From an uncultured Dorea sp. (GTDB lineage: Bacteria > Bacillota > Clostridia > Lachnospirales > Lachnospiraceae), in the NCBI GenBank assembly GCA_910577685.1, contig CAJTOH010000010.1, positions 36,729 through 100,728 of the forward strand: DNA of 64,000 nt, in the 5' to 3' direction. Positions 1 through 8,803 of the stretch are shown piece by piece (position 1 is the stretch's first letter; each line of letters starts with the position of its first letter). The position numbers and the translations under genes are program-made. Under the pieces are notes generated by a model. It was not told the origin of the DNA, did no database searches, and was given only the letters and a program-made list of their open reading frames with translations.

Positions 1-1299
1 GACCGGATCAAATCAAACGGCAGCACAGAAGCAGGAACCTATTCCTACAAAGATGAAAACGGAGTAGACCAACTGGTGGTCTACAAATACCTGAAAGACC
101 GTAACTGGGTCTTTATGGTACGCGACAATGCGTCGGAAGTTTATGAACGAGTTACGGTTGTGCGCGTCACAGTGGCAATTCTCTGTTCCTCCGTCGCAGT
201 GGTCATCATACTCGTCACGCTGCTCATCCTGTACAGGGAAGGCCGGGAACTCATGGTCATGGAACGGGCAATCAGCCGTCTGGGCAATTTGGAGCTTTCC
301 GCGGACCGTGAACTGGAACCATTCTACGGCAGGACAGACGAAATCGGAATGATCGCCGAGACAATCCACCAAGTATGCGACTGTCTGCGCAAAACTATTG
401 AGGATATCGGACGTATTCTGGGCGAGATGGCGGACGGCAACATCGCCGTGGACGTGGTAAGAAATGAAGACTATTACATCGGAGATTTCAGAGTTCTTGC
501 CGAGAGCCTGAAAAGTATCCGCACCCACCTGACAAATGTAATGTGCGACATCACCCAGATCGCAAATCAGGTAAACAACGGCGCGAATCAGGTATCCGCC
601 GGCGCTCAGGCTCTTTCTCTTGGAACCATGCATCAAAAAGATTCCATGAACGGGCTGGTGTCTAACGTCACGGATATTACCACCCAGATTCAGAACAGCG
701 CAGTCCGCTGCGGCAATGCCAGCAATCTGGTAGACAAAGCGACCGGTTATGCAGCCGAGGCAGATACAAAGATGGAGCAGCTCATTACGGCGACAAAGAA
801 TATCGACGAGTCTTCCGCTCAGATCGGCAGCATCATAAAGACAATTGAAGACATCGCTTTCCAGACGAACATCCTTGCACTGAACGCAGCGGTAGAAGCG
901 GCGCGCGCCGGTGAAGCAGGCCAGGGCTTCTCAGTCGTATCGGATGAAGTCCGCAACCTTGCCTCAAAATCCGCTGAAGCCGCAAGGGACACAAGCACAC
1001 TGATCGGACGCTCCCTTGATGATGTACATACGGGTACGGAGTCGACAAATCTTGCCATATCCGCGGTGCAGCTCATCAATGAATGTATCCAGTCAATCAA
1101 AACACTGATGGATGAGATTTCACTTGCCAGCGTACAGCAGTCGGAGATGATCGTATCTGTAGAAAACAGGATAAAAGAAGTATCCAAGGTAATCGAGGAG
1201 AATTCCGACGCTGCGGAAGACAGCGCGGCAATCTCCAATGAACTTTCGAAACAGGCAAAGACACTGAACCGCCTGATCGGTCAGTTCCGCATCAAATAA
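1..1299 (+). CDS. Methyl-accepting chemotaxis protein, C-terminal part (5' end outside window)
   Basis: The reading frame is open from the first base, so the gene starts upstream of the window. It encodes the end of an extracellular sensor domain, one transmembrane helix (around VAVVIILVTLLILY), a HAMP-like linker, and a long coiled-coil signalling domain. The conserved hairpin tip reads IAFQTNILALNAAVEAARAG followed by GQGFSVVSDEVRNLA, which is the CheA/CheW contact region of chemoreceptors. It would relay an external signal to the flagellar motor through CheA. The start of the signalling domain (LSLGTMHQKDSMNGL) departs from the usual LSxGAxEQAxS pattern. The ligand cannot be told. A hairpin terminator follows directly. 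Confidence 0.95.
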   Translation, partial: DRIKSNGSTEAGTYSYKDENGVDQLVVYKYLKDRNWVFMVRDNASEVYERVTVVRVTVAILCSSVAVVIILVTLLILYREGRELMVMERAISRLGNLELSADRELEPFYGRTDEIGMIAETIHQVCDCLRKTIEDIGRILGEMADGNIAVDVVRNEDYYIGDFRVLAESLKSIRTHLTNVMCDITQIANQVNNGANQVSAGAQALSLGTMHQKDSMNGLVSNVTDITTQIQNSAVRCGNASNLVDKATGYAAEADTKMEQLITATKNIDESSAQIGSIIKTIEDIAFQTNILALNAAVEAARAGEAGQGFSVVSDEVRNLASKSAEAARDTSTLIGRSLDDVHTGTESTNLAISAVQLINECIQSIKTLMDEISLASVQQSEMIVSVENRIKEVSKVIEENSDAAEDSAAISNELSKQAKTLNRLIGQFRIK

Positions 1300-1305
1300 A
1301 ACTAA

Positions 1306-1367
1306 GGGGCTGCTGCAATAAGCAAATCTTGTGGAGTTTATGCTTAATGCGGCAGCCCCTATCTTTT
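1306..1367 (+). terminator. Rho-independent terminator after the chemoreceptor
   Basis: Arms GGGGCTGC (1306-1313) and GCAGCCCC (1352-1359) enclose a further pairing AAGCA/TGCTT and are followed by TATCTTTTT. It sits between the chemoreceptor and the convergent ogt gene. Confidence 0.85.
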
Positions 1368-1888
1368 TAAATAACTCTGCAACCCTCATCATCCATATCC
1401 GCTTTTTCAAGCCTAAGAAGTTTTTCTTTAACAGCGATCCCCGCCGCATACCCTGTAAGACTTCCATTCGTCCCGACGACTCTATGGCACGGGATAATCA
1501 GCGAAATGGCATTATGCCCCACAGCGCCTCCGACAGCCTGCGCCGACATCCGCGAAAGCCCCTTTTCTTCTGCGATCCGTCGTGCAATTTCGCCATACGT
1601 CATAGTCCTCCCGTATGGAATCGTAAGCAGAATCTCCCACACTGCCTTCCTAAAGGGCGTTGTTTTCATAGATAAGGCTGGTGTAAAATCCGGCTCCCTT
1701 CCGCTGAAATAGAGGTCAAGCCACCTGTCCGCCTGTTCAAAAACAGAAAGCTCCCTCTGCTCATGATCCCTTGAGAGCGAAGCGCCAAAATACTTCTGAC
1801 CGTCGAACCAAAGACCTGTAAGCGCAACCCCGTCGCAGGCAAGGGTTATCCCGCCAAAAGGTGAATCATAATGATGTGTATATTCCAT
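1367..1888 (-). CDS. ogt: Methylated-DNA--protein-cysteine methyltransferase
   Basis: A 173-residue protein with the alkyl-acceptor motif IPCHRVVG at residues 132-139 (Cys134 is the acceptor) and the helix-turn-helix region PYGRTMTYGEIA before it. The family moves the alkyl group from O6-alkylguanine to its own cysteine, a suicide repair reaction in the cytoplasm. Length and layout match Ogt/MGMT enzymes without an Ada domain. The start is supported by AGGAGG a few bases upstream. It is convergent with the chemoreceptor; no operon partner is evident. Confidence 0.95.
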   Translation of the reverse strand: MEYTHHYDSPFGGITLACDGVALTGLWFDGQKYFGASLSRDHEQRELSVFEQADRWLDLYFSGREPDFTPALSMKTTPFRKAVWEILLTIPYGRTMTYGEIARRIAEEKGLSRMSAQAVGGAVGHNAISLIIPCHRVVGTNGSLTGYAAGIAVKEKLLRLEKADMDDEGCRVI

Positions 1889-1947
1889 TCCCCATGACCT
1901 CCTGCCTCAGATATACTTTTCCTATACCTATCACATACTTATAACAT

Positions 1948-2418
1948 TTACGATACCAACTTACAGACATCAACCCATCCGATGAATCCGGAATACTCCT
2001 CCAACTCCGGAATCGTAAGCTCAATCGCACTGTTCCCGCTTCCGCAGGCAGGAAAGACCGTTTCAAACCTCCTCAGGGATTCATCCAAATATACGTTCAC
2101 ACCTTCATTCACGGCAAAGGGACACACACCTCCCACGGCATGCCCCACCAACGTTTCTGCCTCATCCCTTGGAAGCATCTTCGCCTTTGTCCCAAACTGA
2201 GCCTTGTATTTCGGGTTATCAATCCGCACGTCCCCTGCCGTCACAATAAGCATAGCGCGGCCCTCAACAAGAAAAGAAAGGGTCTTCGCTATTCTCTGAG
2301 GCTTGCAGTGGAGCGCGGCCGCCGCAAGCTCCACCGTCGCGCTGGAAACGTCAAATTCCTGAATCCTGTCCTCCATCCCATATTTCTGAAAAAACTTTTT
2401 CACTCTTTCAATCGCCAT
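1948..2418 (-). CDS. YbaK/EbsC-type prolyl-tRNA editing protein
   Basis: A 156-residue single-domain protein. RIAKTLSFLVEG carries the conserved lysine of the YbaK/ProX fold, and GGVCPFAV with a downstream acidic stretch fits the substrate pocket. Family members hydrolyse mischarged aminoacyl-tRNAs (Cys- or Ala-tRNA-Pro) free in the cytoplasm. The start follows GAGAGGAGTAAACAT, a clear ribosome site. Which mischarged tRNA it edits cannot be read from the sequence. Confidence 0.88.
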   Translation of the reverse strand: MAIERVKKFFQKYGMEDRIQEFDVSSATVELAAAALHCKPQRIAKTLSFLVEGRAMLIVTAGDVRIDNPKYKAQFGTKAKMLPRDEAETLVGHAVGGVCPFAVNEGVNVYLDESLRRFETVFPACGSGNSAIELTIPELEEYSGFIGWVDVCKLVS

Positions 2419-2502
2419 ATGTTTACTCCTCTCCCGTTACATAATCTCTGCCGCGGTATTCTTCAACATCGGAAATCTGCCGCATTATCCTGCATTTTTT
2501 AC

Positions 2503-2787
2503 TCACGTCTCTATCTGTCCCGCAACATACTCCACATTCGCACCAACGGCTTTCGTCCCGTCCACCCGAATCACCGGACAGTCCACCGACTCCACCCATT
2601 CCGCCACATACCTCTCTGTCCTGCCGGCAGCCTTTTGAAAAAACGCCTCTTCCTGCTCATATAAATCCCCTCCCGGCAGCATCCTGTCCCCGAACTTCTG
2701 ATAAGAACGCTCTTTCACCCGCCGAAGCCGAATCTCCTGCCGGCCAATACCATGTAAAAGTATACCCCATACTCCTCCCTTACGCAA
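2503..2787 (-). pseudogene. C-terminal remnant of a P-loop nucleotide kinase-like protein
   Basis: The 94-residue frame contains the run YQKFGDRMLPGGDLYEQ, then CPVIRVDGTKAVGANVEYV. These resemble the C-terminal lid and end of adenylate-kinase-like ATPases common in Lachnospiraceae. No P-loop or N-terminal half is present in any frame upstream, and the first 25 residues do not look like a genuine N-terminus. It is therefore most likely a 5'-deleted remnant. Family assignment is from memory and only moderately sure. Confidence 0.4.
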
Positions 2788-2837
2788 CCGTCAGCCAAAT
2801 ATCAATTCAATATTGAGGAAATCTCCAAGACATGGTA

Positions 2838-2925
2838 AAGTATATCCAAGGGCATCCCCCAATGCCTGCCTTGACGGGGCGGGTGGACTTCGTCCAATAA
2901 GGTATACCCAAGGGCATACCGATCA
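2838..2925 (+). repeat. Intergenic hairpin repeat, copy 1 (inverted relative to the copy at 8.5 kb)
   Basis: Two copies of a TATACCCAAGGGCAT-type motif (one degenerate) surround GGGCGGGTGGACTTCGTCC. Positions 2877-2920 match the reverse complement of 8500-8542 with only a few changes. The sequence holds small dyads (GGAC-TTC-GTCC, and GGTATACCC facing GGGCATACC), so it can form stem-loops. It lies just upstream of the AAA/PD-(D/E)XK gene. Function is unknown; it resembles a REP-type dispersed element. Confidence 0.7.
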
Positions 2926-2946
2926 ATCAAAAGGAGATATAACGTC

Positions 2947-4563
2947 ATGGGAGTTTATTTAAACAGCGAGACAGCCCGCACATTATACAAAAATGAAACC
3001 CAAAAACCATACTTCATAGATAAATCGCTATTACTCGAAGAATTATTTCCATTTGTAAAAGAAGGCTCCAACTATATCTGTATCACCCGCCCGCGCCGTT
3101 TCGGAAAAACCGTGATGGCAAATATGATTGCAGCGTTCTTTTCCAACGCACATGACACGTCAGACATCTTCAGCAAATTGAAAATCAGCGAAAGAACCGG
3201 ATACCAAACGTATCACAACCGATATTCCGTAATCCACATTCCGCTAAATGATATCTCAAGACAATGCACAAGCTATGAACAATACATCACCCGGATTGAA
3301 AAACGGTTAATCCGCGACCTTCAGAAAGCCTACCCACATACAGCGCCAGAGCAGGAAGACTCCGCCATAGACATGCTGACAGACCTATATGCAGAGGACC
3401 CTTCCATCCGCTTCATATTCATACTGGATGAATGGGACTTCATATTCCACCAGCCATATATCACTGAAACAGAAAAGAAATCCTATTTGACGTTCTTAAG
3501 AAGCCTGTTAAAAGACCGCCCATATGTACAGTTGGCATATATGACCGGAATCCTTCCTATAGCAAAATACTCAAGCGGCTCCGAACTAAACATGTTTCTG
3601 GAATACACGATGGCAACGGAAGAAAAATATTCCACCTATTTTGGATTTACAGAAAAAGAAGTCGATATTTTATTTGAAAGATACAAAAATATTGCCTCAG
3701 ACAGCCGACATATCACCAGAGCCGGACTTAGAACCTGGTACAATGGATACCACACAAAATCCAATCAACGAATCTACAACCCTCGCTCCGTAATCGCCTC
3801 TCTGACCAACAACAATCCAGGCAATTACTGGACAAGTTCCGGCCCCTACGATGAAATATTCTACTACATTAAAAATAATATTGCCGCAGTCAGAGAAGAC
3901 CTTGTACGGATGATATCCGGCGAATCCATTCCAATCAAAATACGGGAATACGCCGCAGTTTCCATGAGCCTCCGGACCAAAGACGAGATATTTTCCGCAA
4001 TGGTAGTATACGGATTTCTCAGCAGCGAAAAAGGAGCCGTCTGTATTCCAAACAAGGAATTAATGGAGCAATTCAGCGAAATGCTTCGGAAGGAACCTTC
4101 CCTTGGATACGTGTATAGGCTGGCAAAAGAATCCATGCGCATGCTAGAAGCCACACTTGCAGGAGATACGGACACAATGGCAGAAATATTAGAACAGGTC
4201 CATAATACAGAAGCCCCGCTGCTCCAATACAACAACGAGGCTGAGCTTACAGCCGTCGTAAACTTGGTATATCTTGCGGCAAGAGACCAATACCGCATAG
4301 AACGTGAAGATAAAGCCGGTATCGGATACGTCGATTTCATATTTTATCCGGAAAAAGACCTTGGCGCAGACTGTATCATATTAGAGTTAAAGGCAGGCTA
4401 TTCCCCGCAAGAAGCAATCCAACAGATTAAAGATCGGAAATACGCCCTTCGTTTCCGTCCCAAACTCGGCGAAAAACCAAAATATACCGGAAGAATCCTT
4501 GCTGTCGGCATCGGATACGATAAAAAATGTAAAAGACACAGTTGCAAAATAGAAATCCTATAA
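2947..4563 (+). CDS. AAA-ATPase-like / PD-(D/E)XK nuclease family protein
   Basis: A 538-residue protein with two recognisable parts. The N-terminal ATPase-like domain has the divergent P-loop RPRRFGKT (residues 48-55) and FILDEWD as the Walker B equivalent. The C-terminal nuclease-like domain has GYVDFIFYPEK then IILELKAG, the D...ExK signature. This is the family that pairs an AAA-ATPase-like domain with PDDEXK_9, found in many copies in gut anaerobes, with no settled function. The start follows AAAAGGAGATATAACGTC. It is a single gene flanked by an intergenic repeat and a hairpin. Confidence 0.88.
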   Translation: MGVYLNSETARTLYKNETQKPYFIDKSLLLEELFPFVKEGSNYICITRPRRFGKTVMANMIAAFFSNAHDTSDIFSKLKISERTGYQTYHNRYSVIHIPLNDISRQCTSYEQYITRIEKRLIRDLQKAYPHTAPEQEDSAIDMLTDLYAEDPSIRFIFILDEWDFIFHQPYITETEKKSYLTFLRSLLKDRPYVQLAYMTGILPIAKYSSGSELNMFLEYTMATEEKYSTYFGFTEKEVDILFERYKNIASDSRHITRAGLRTWYNGYHTKSNQRIYNPRSVIASLTNNNPGNYWTSSGPYDEIFYYIKNNIAAVREDLVRMISGESIPIKIREYAAVSMSLRTKDEIFSAMVVYGFLSSEKGAVCIPNKELMEQFSEMLRKEPSLGYVYRLAKESMRMLEATLAGDTDTMAEILEQVHNTEAPLLQYNNEAELTAVVNLVYLAARDQYRIEREDKAGIGYVDFIFYPEKDLGADCIILELKAGYSPQEAIQQIKDRKYALRFRPKLGEKPKYTGRILAVGIGYDKKCKRHSCKIEIL

Positions 4564-4570
4564 AGTTTCA

Positions 4571-4605
4571 ATGAGGCTGCCGATTTATTTCTCTGGCAGC
4601 CTCAT
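4571..4605. terminator. Hairpin between convergent genes
   Basis: Perfect 11-bp arms ATGAGGCTGCC (4571-4581) and GGCAGCCTCAT (4595-4605). There is little T-run on either side, so it may be a bidirectional or weak terminator. Confidence 0.55.
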
Positions 4606-4618
4606 CCTCTGCATTACC

Positions 4619-6625
4619 CTAAACTGACGCCGTATAATTCTGCTTTTGCAGCTCATACATCCGCCAATACGCACCTTTTGCCTGAAGCAGCTCATCATGC
4701 GTCCCCTGTTCTGCCAACCGCCCGTTCTCCATGACAAGAATCCGATCCGCCGCCCTTGCAGCCGCAAGGCGGTGTGTAATAATCACAGCCGTCCTGTCCC
4801 GGCAAATCTCTTCAAAAAGCCGATACATATGCCGCTCCTCCAGCGGGTCAATCGCCGCCGTCGGCTCGTCGAGAATCAACACCCCTCGCTCCCGGAAACA
4901 GCCTCTCGCTATCGCCGCCTTCTGCCACTGTCCCCCGGACAAATCAATTCCTCCAAATTCCCGGGACAACATCGTGGACAACCCCTCCGGCATCCGCTCC
5001 ACAGGAAACCCGCATTTTTTCAAAATTTTCTCCACTGTATCCCCGTACGTTTCCTCTTCACAGGCTTTCCCCATACGCCGGCTGCCCGATGCCGCAGAAA
5101 CCTCCTCATTCAAACGTCGGCTCCCCGATACCGCAAAAGCCTCCCCATCCAAACGTCGGCTCTCCAATGCCGTAATAGCCTCCCCATCCAAACGTCGGCT
5201 CTCCAACGCCGCAAAAGCCTCCCCATCCAAACGTCGGCTCTCCGACACCGCCACATTCTCGAAAAGCGTCATCCCGTACCGCACATAATTCTGGAACACT
5301 CCGCTCAAAGATTCCTCAAAAGCCTCCCACTCAAGCTCCCTCGTACACTTCCCGTTAATCCTGAGACATCCGCCCGTCGGAAGATACTGCCCGCATAGGA
5401 CCTTAAGAAGCGTGGATTTTCCCGCGCCATTCTCTCCGACTACAGCCACCGTCTCCCCGGAATGGACCGTAAAACTCACATCCTTCAAAACCTCTGCCTC
5501 GCATCCCGGATAACGGAAATCCAGATGCTCCGCCCGGATCTCAGGGTTCCCCTCCCCAATCTCCGTGATTGTCCCATTCACAGGCTCTAAATCAAGAAAC
5601 GCCGTATAATTCCTGATACTCGCATAATTCTCACTAATCCTGCCCACATGGCCGCAAACCAGCTCTTCCATAATCCGAAACATCGTATTCAGAGACGTAA
5701 ACAGCGCGGCAAACGCCCCTACGGAAACACCTCCGTTCCAAACTTCCCAGACAAACAACAGCAGCACGGCCAGGTATCCGGCCAGCGTCAGGCACTTAAT
5801 CAACATCTGCCGTATTCCGGACCGAACCTGTACCCGCCACTCCTTCCTGTCGTACCGCTCCAGAGCTTCGAGAAACAGCCCCTCAAAAAAACGGTATGCC
5901 CCCAGCAATCTCGTTTCCTTAAAAAATTCCAGCTTCGTCATGCATCCCTCGTAATACTCAAACATCCTGCGGTCCCTTACCGTCTCCTGCTCAAACTTCG
6001 CAAAACTCCTGCTCCGATATCTCTGCTGTATCAGAACAGGAAGAAAAATCAACAAAAGCGCGGCAAGGAAAACAGGTTTCAGCATAGCAAGATAAATCCC
6101 CATCAGAACAAAATACGGCACATAATAGGTCGCGATCAAAAAACAAACATTCATAAAAAATACGCTCTGATCCACACCCCTCTTCGCATTCTCATGCCGT
6201 TCCAGAAAAGAAGTATCCTCAAAGGCTTCCGCCGGGAATCTTGCCGTCTGCTTCTGGAGGCGGCGGCTAAACTCCTTTGACACACGAAACGACACTCCCT
6301 CAACCACAGCGTTATGAATTGTGCCGAAAATCAGCCCTGCGGCGATCACCCCTGCCAGGACAAGCATACACTCCAAAACTCCCCCGTTTCCAAACGAAAG
6401 CCAACCGTCGGGCGTCGAACCGGCCGGATGCCGCGCCGCCGTCAGGGCAGGCAGGCCCGCCGCTGAAACCCGCTCAAAAAACACCTGCATACAGACCGTC
6501 TGCAGCACCAGAAACACACTATGTAGGATTCCCGCCAGCAAAACAACAGACACCCCCACAGGCGCGGCGCAAAACGTCCACACTAATATTCTCCAAAACA
6601 CAAACTTCTTACGACACTTCTTCAT
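4619..6625 (-). CDS. ABC exporter subunit (membrane-ATPase fusion) with an in-frame repeat insertion
   Basis: A membrane domain with several hydrophobic helices is followed by an ABC ATPase. Visible ATPase motifs are Walker A GENGAGKSTL, signature LSGGQWQ, Walker B VLILDEPTAA and the H-loop in IITHRLAAA. Between the Q-loop (GVFQNYVRYG) and the signature lies an unusual insertion of about 65 residues made of five 13-residue repeats (SRRLDGEAFAALE type). The gene overlaps the end of the upstream half-transporter, so the two are translated together and probably form a heterodimer. I chose the ATG at 6625; the same frame has starts at 6646 and 6670, deeper inside the upstream gene. Substrate unknown. 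Confidence 0.88.
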   Translation of the reverse strand: MKKCRKKFVFWRILVWTFCAAPVGVSVVLLAGILHSVFLVLQTVCMQVFFERVSAAGLPALTAARHPAGSTPDGWLSFGNGGVLECMLVLAGVIAAGLIFGTIHNAVVEGVSFRVSKEFSRRLQKQTARFPAEAFEDTSFLERHENAKRGVDQSVFFMNVCFLIATYYVPYFVLMGIYLAMLKPVFLAALLLIFLPVLIQQRYRSRSFAKFEQETVRDRRMFEYYEGCMTKLEFFKETRLLGAYRFFEGLFLEALERYDRKEWRVQVRSGIRQMLIKCLTLAGYLAVLLLFVWEVWNGGVSVGAFAALFTSLNTMFRIMEELVCGHVGRISENYASIRNYTAFLDLEPVNGTITEIGEGNPEIRAEHLDFRYPGCEAEVLKDVSFTVHSGETVAVVGENGAGKSTLLKVLCGQYLPTGGCLRINGKCTRELEWEAFEESLSGVFQNYVRYGMTLFENVAVSESRRLDGEAFAALESRRLDGEAITALESRRLDGEAFAVSGSRRLNEEVSAASGSRRMGKACEEETYGDTVEKILKKCGFPVERMPEGLSTMLSREFGGIDLSGGQWQKAAIARGCFRERGVLILDEPTAAIDPLEERHMYRLFEEICRDRTAVIITHRLAAARAADRILVMENGRLAEQGTHDELLQAKGAYWRMYELQKQNYTASV
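5070..5250 (-). repeat. 39-bp in-frame tandem repeat inside an ABC ATPase domain
   Basis: The core CGTCGG (CGCCGG in the last unit), as written on the plus strand, recurs at 5076, 5115, 5154, 5193 and 5232, exactly 39 bp apart. It encodes five 13-residue units beginning SRRL or SRRM. Units are near-identical at one end and drift at the other, as expected from slippage or unequal crossover. Confidence 0.95.
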
Positions 6626-8420
6626 ACCAGCTTCTCTGCACCTCATACATTTCTCTGAATTTTGATTCATACTTCATCAGCTCCTCAAATGTTCCCTGCT
6701 CCAGAATACGCCCTTCGTCAAATACAATAATCGAGTCAGCAAGCCGCACAGACCCCAGCCTATGGCTGATAAACACAGTCGTCCGCCCTTCGCTCAGTTT
6801 CCCATATTCCTGATAGAGCCGGCTCTCGCTGACCGGATCTAAAGACGCCGACGGCTCGTCCAGAATACAGATTGGGGCGTCGCTCACAAACGCACGGGCA
6901 AGCGCGAGCTTCTGCCACTGCCCGCCGGAGGCTTCTTTGTTGCCTCTGTCAAACTTCCCAAGCACCGTATCTATCCCGTCCGCCAATCCATCCACAAACT
7001 CCGAAAGCCCCACCTGCTCCACTGCCAAACGCACCTTCCCGGTATCCTGACATTCCATCTGCGCTCCTTGCCTTCGCATCCCAAGCCCTATCATATCCTT
7101 GACCGAAATCTGATATCTGGCAAAATCCTGAAAAACCACCGCATACAGGCTCTTCTTCTCCTGTGGGCTATATTCCCTGAGTTCCTTCCCATTCACAAGA
7201 ATCCTTCCCTCATAAGAATCATAAAGCCCCGTCATCAGCTTAATCACCGTAGACTTTCCGGCGGCATTTGCCCCTGTAAACGCATAATGCCTCCCCGCTT
7301 CCAACCGGAAACTCACGTCTTTCAGTACATATTTCTCCGTCCCGGGGTAACAAAACGACACATGCTCAAACATAAGCTCCCCAAAACCGGCAAAAGCGTT
7401 GCCCGGCACCTCCAAAACATCCGCGCTCTCCTCCGGAAGCCCCATAAAATCAGCCAAATCCTTTCTAAATTCCCTCTTTCCGGATAACTGCTTCAACAAT
7501 TCCGACAACTGCTGCACCATAATCGACACCACGCTCAAAAGCTGTGAAGCTGCAGAAATAAAAATACCCACCGATATCTCCCCGTTTCCCAAAGGACGAA
7601 GCAGCACCAGAATCATAAAAACAGAAATCATCGCAGCCGCCAGCCCATACCCCCGGGCAGCAAAAAAATACTTCAAAAAAGAATTCAAATACAATCGGGA
7701 GGCCAAATCATATTCCCTACTCCATTTCCCCTGCAAAAACCCGGTAAAAGAAAAAAGATTCCTCTCCAAAGCTCCTTCGCGGCAATTCAGCAGCTCATCA
7801 AAATACTCATACCTGCGCATATGCCCCGAAACCTCCTTGCCGGCCCGATAAACATTCTCCCCGTTCTTCTTTGCCAGATAAGCCAACGGAAGAAACTGCA
7901 AAAACAGGCACAGCCCGCACCACCACACCCGGATGCTGATAATCAACGCAATCCCCGATACCCGGACGCCAATCACGGCGATACTCAGCATAATATACAG
8001 GCCATCCACAATCTCCTTCTCCGGGTTCTTCGTAATCCGCCCAATCTGGTCCTGCACCCTCTGACTCTCAACCAGATGATAAGGAAGGCAAGCCGTTTTT
8101 CTCGCAAGCTCTGCCCGGATTCCCTCCCGCACCCTCTGGGTCAGCCTGCACAAAATGAACTGAACCGATTCATTCACCAGCCACGTAACGCCGATCATCA
8201 AAATCCACAAGACCACAAGCAGGAAAATATCCGCCTCAACCTCATGGGATGCAAATACGCCTGAAACCGCATCAACAAATCTTGCCGTAAGCAGCATCTC
8301 CAACAACGGCAGAGCTCCTGCCAACACCTTCGTAAAAATCAGCCCGTATGTATATATTTTCCCATACTGCCTGTTCTTTAAGAAATAAAATCCTTTTTTA
8401 TCACACCATGTTCCATCCAT
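6609..8420 (-). CDS. ABC exporter subunit (membrane-ATPase fusion)
   Basis: A 603-residue half-transporter. Hydrophobic helices fill about residues 20-310. The C-terminal ATPase has Walker A GANAAGKSTV, signature ASGGQWQ, Walker B ICILDEPSAS and switch region FISHRLGSV. It is first of a two-gene unit with the 4619-6625 gene, whose start lies inside this gene's end, so a heterodimeric exporter is likely. The substrate is not evident. A small membrane protein gene at 8609-8803 lies directly upstream on the same strand. The signature begins ASGG rather than LSGG, a mild departure. Confidence 0.9.
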   Translation of the reverse strand: MDGTWCDKKGFYFLKNRQYGKIYTYGLIFTKVLAGALPLLEMLLTARFVDAVSGVFASHEVEADIFLLVVLWILMIGVTWLVNESVQFILCRLTQRVREGIRAELARKTACLPYHLVESQRVQDQIGRITKNPEKEIVDGLYIMLSIAVIGVRVSGIALIISIRVWWCGLCLFLQFLPLAYLAKKNGENVYRAGKEVSGHMRRYEYFDELLNCREGALERNLFSFTGFLQGKWSREYDLASRLYLNSFLKYFFAARGYGLAAAMISVFMILVLLRPLGNGEISVGIFISAASQLLSVVSIMVQQLSELLKQLSGKREFRKDLADFMGLPEESADVLEVPGNAFAGFGELMFEHVSFCYPGTEKYVLKDVSFRLEAGRHYAFTGANAAGKSTVIKLMTGLYDSYEGRILVNGKELREYSPQEKKSLYAVVFQDFARYQISVKDMIGLGMRRQGAQMECQDTGKVRLAVEQVGLSEFVDGLADGIDTVLGKFDRGNKEASGGQWQKLALARAFVSDAPICILDEPSASLDPVSESRLYQEYGKLSEGRTTVFISHRLGSVRLADSIIVFDEGRILEQGTFEELMKYESKFREMYEVQRSWYEEVS

Positions 8421-8465
8421 ATTACTTTATCAAACTCCTTTAGTCCCTCCGACAATTCATACCTT

Positions 8466-8580
8466 GATGAATAAAGTCCACCCATAAGGCATGTATTACG
8501 GTATTCCCTTGGGTATACTTACTGGACGAAGTCCACCCGCCCATAGGGCATGTATTACGGTATTCCCTTGGGTATATATA
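8466..8580 (-). repeat. Intergenic hairpin repeat, copy 2 (two tandem units)
   Basis: Two roughly 60-bp units, each with GGTATTCCCTTGGGTATA and a GTCCACCC block (plus strand). They are reverse complements of the repeat at 2838-2925. They lie between the ABC exporter genes and a small upstream gene. A minus-strand frame runs through both units but is probably not a gene. Confidence 0.75.
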
Positions 8581-8608
8581 ACCAATGTAGTCTCTGGTTT
8601 CATCTCCT

Positions 8609-8803
8609 TTAGAAGAAAACCCGGATAAAGCTCCCACGCAAAGGTGGCTGCTGCTGAAAATGTAAAAGCCTTTCCTTTAAATCCTGAAACAACCTATACG
8701 AATATATAGACGCAAGCAAAGTACAGACAAAATATGCCGCAATCCGTAAAAGAATAAGCGACATATTTTTTCTCTCATAAAATCCCATACCCCGCATTTT
8801 CAA
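8609..8803 (-). CDS. Small membrane protein, unrecognised
   Basis: A 64-residue frame read from a TTG start that sits behind GGAAGGTGGTTTAG. This is the same ribosome-site/start layout as each unit of the tandem array upstream. It has a basic N-terminus (RGMGFYERKN), one hydrophobic helix (LLRIAAYFVCTLLASIYSYR) and a polar tail. I do not recognise a family. Its position just ahead of the ABC exporter pair could make it an accessory subunit or an exported peptide, but nothing in the sequence proves this. Confidence 0.45.
   Translation of the reverse strand: MKMRGMGFYERKNMSLILLRIAAYFVCTLLASIYSYRLFQDLKERLLHFQQQPPLRGSFIRVFF

Noticed and set aside
4646..5398. Long plus-strand frames opposite the ABC exporter gene
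   Set aside because: They mirror the coding strand of a clear ABC transporter; Pro/Arg-rich composition and lack of ribosome sites mark them as shadows, although the 39-bp repeat is open on both strands.
8440..8637. 65-residue minus-strand frame through the intergenic repeat
   Set aside because: It simply translates the two tandem repeat units, has no ribosome site and no protein-like composition.
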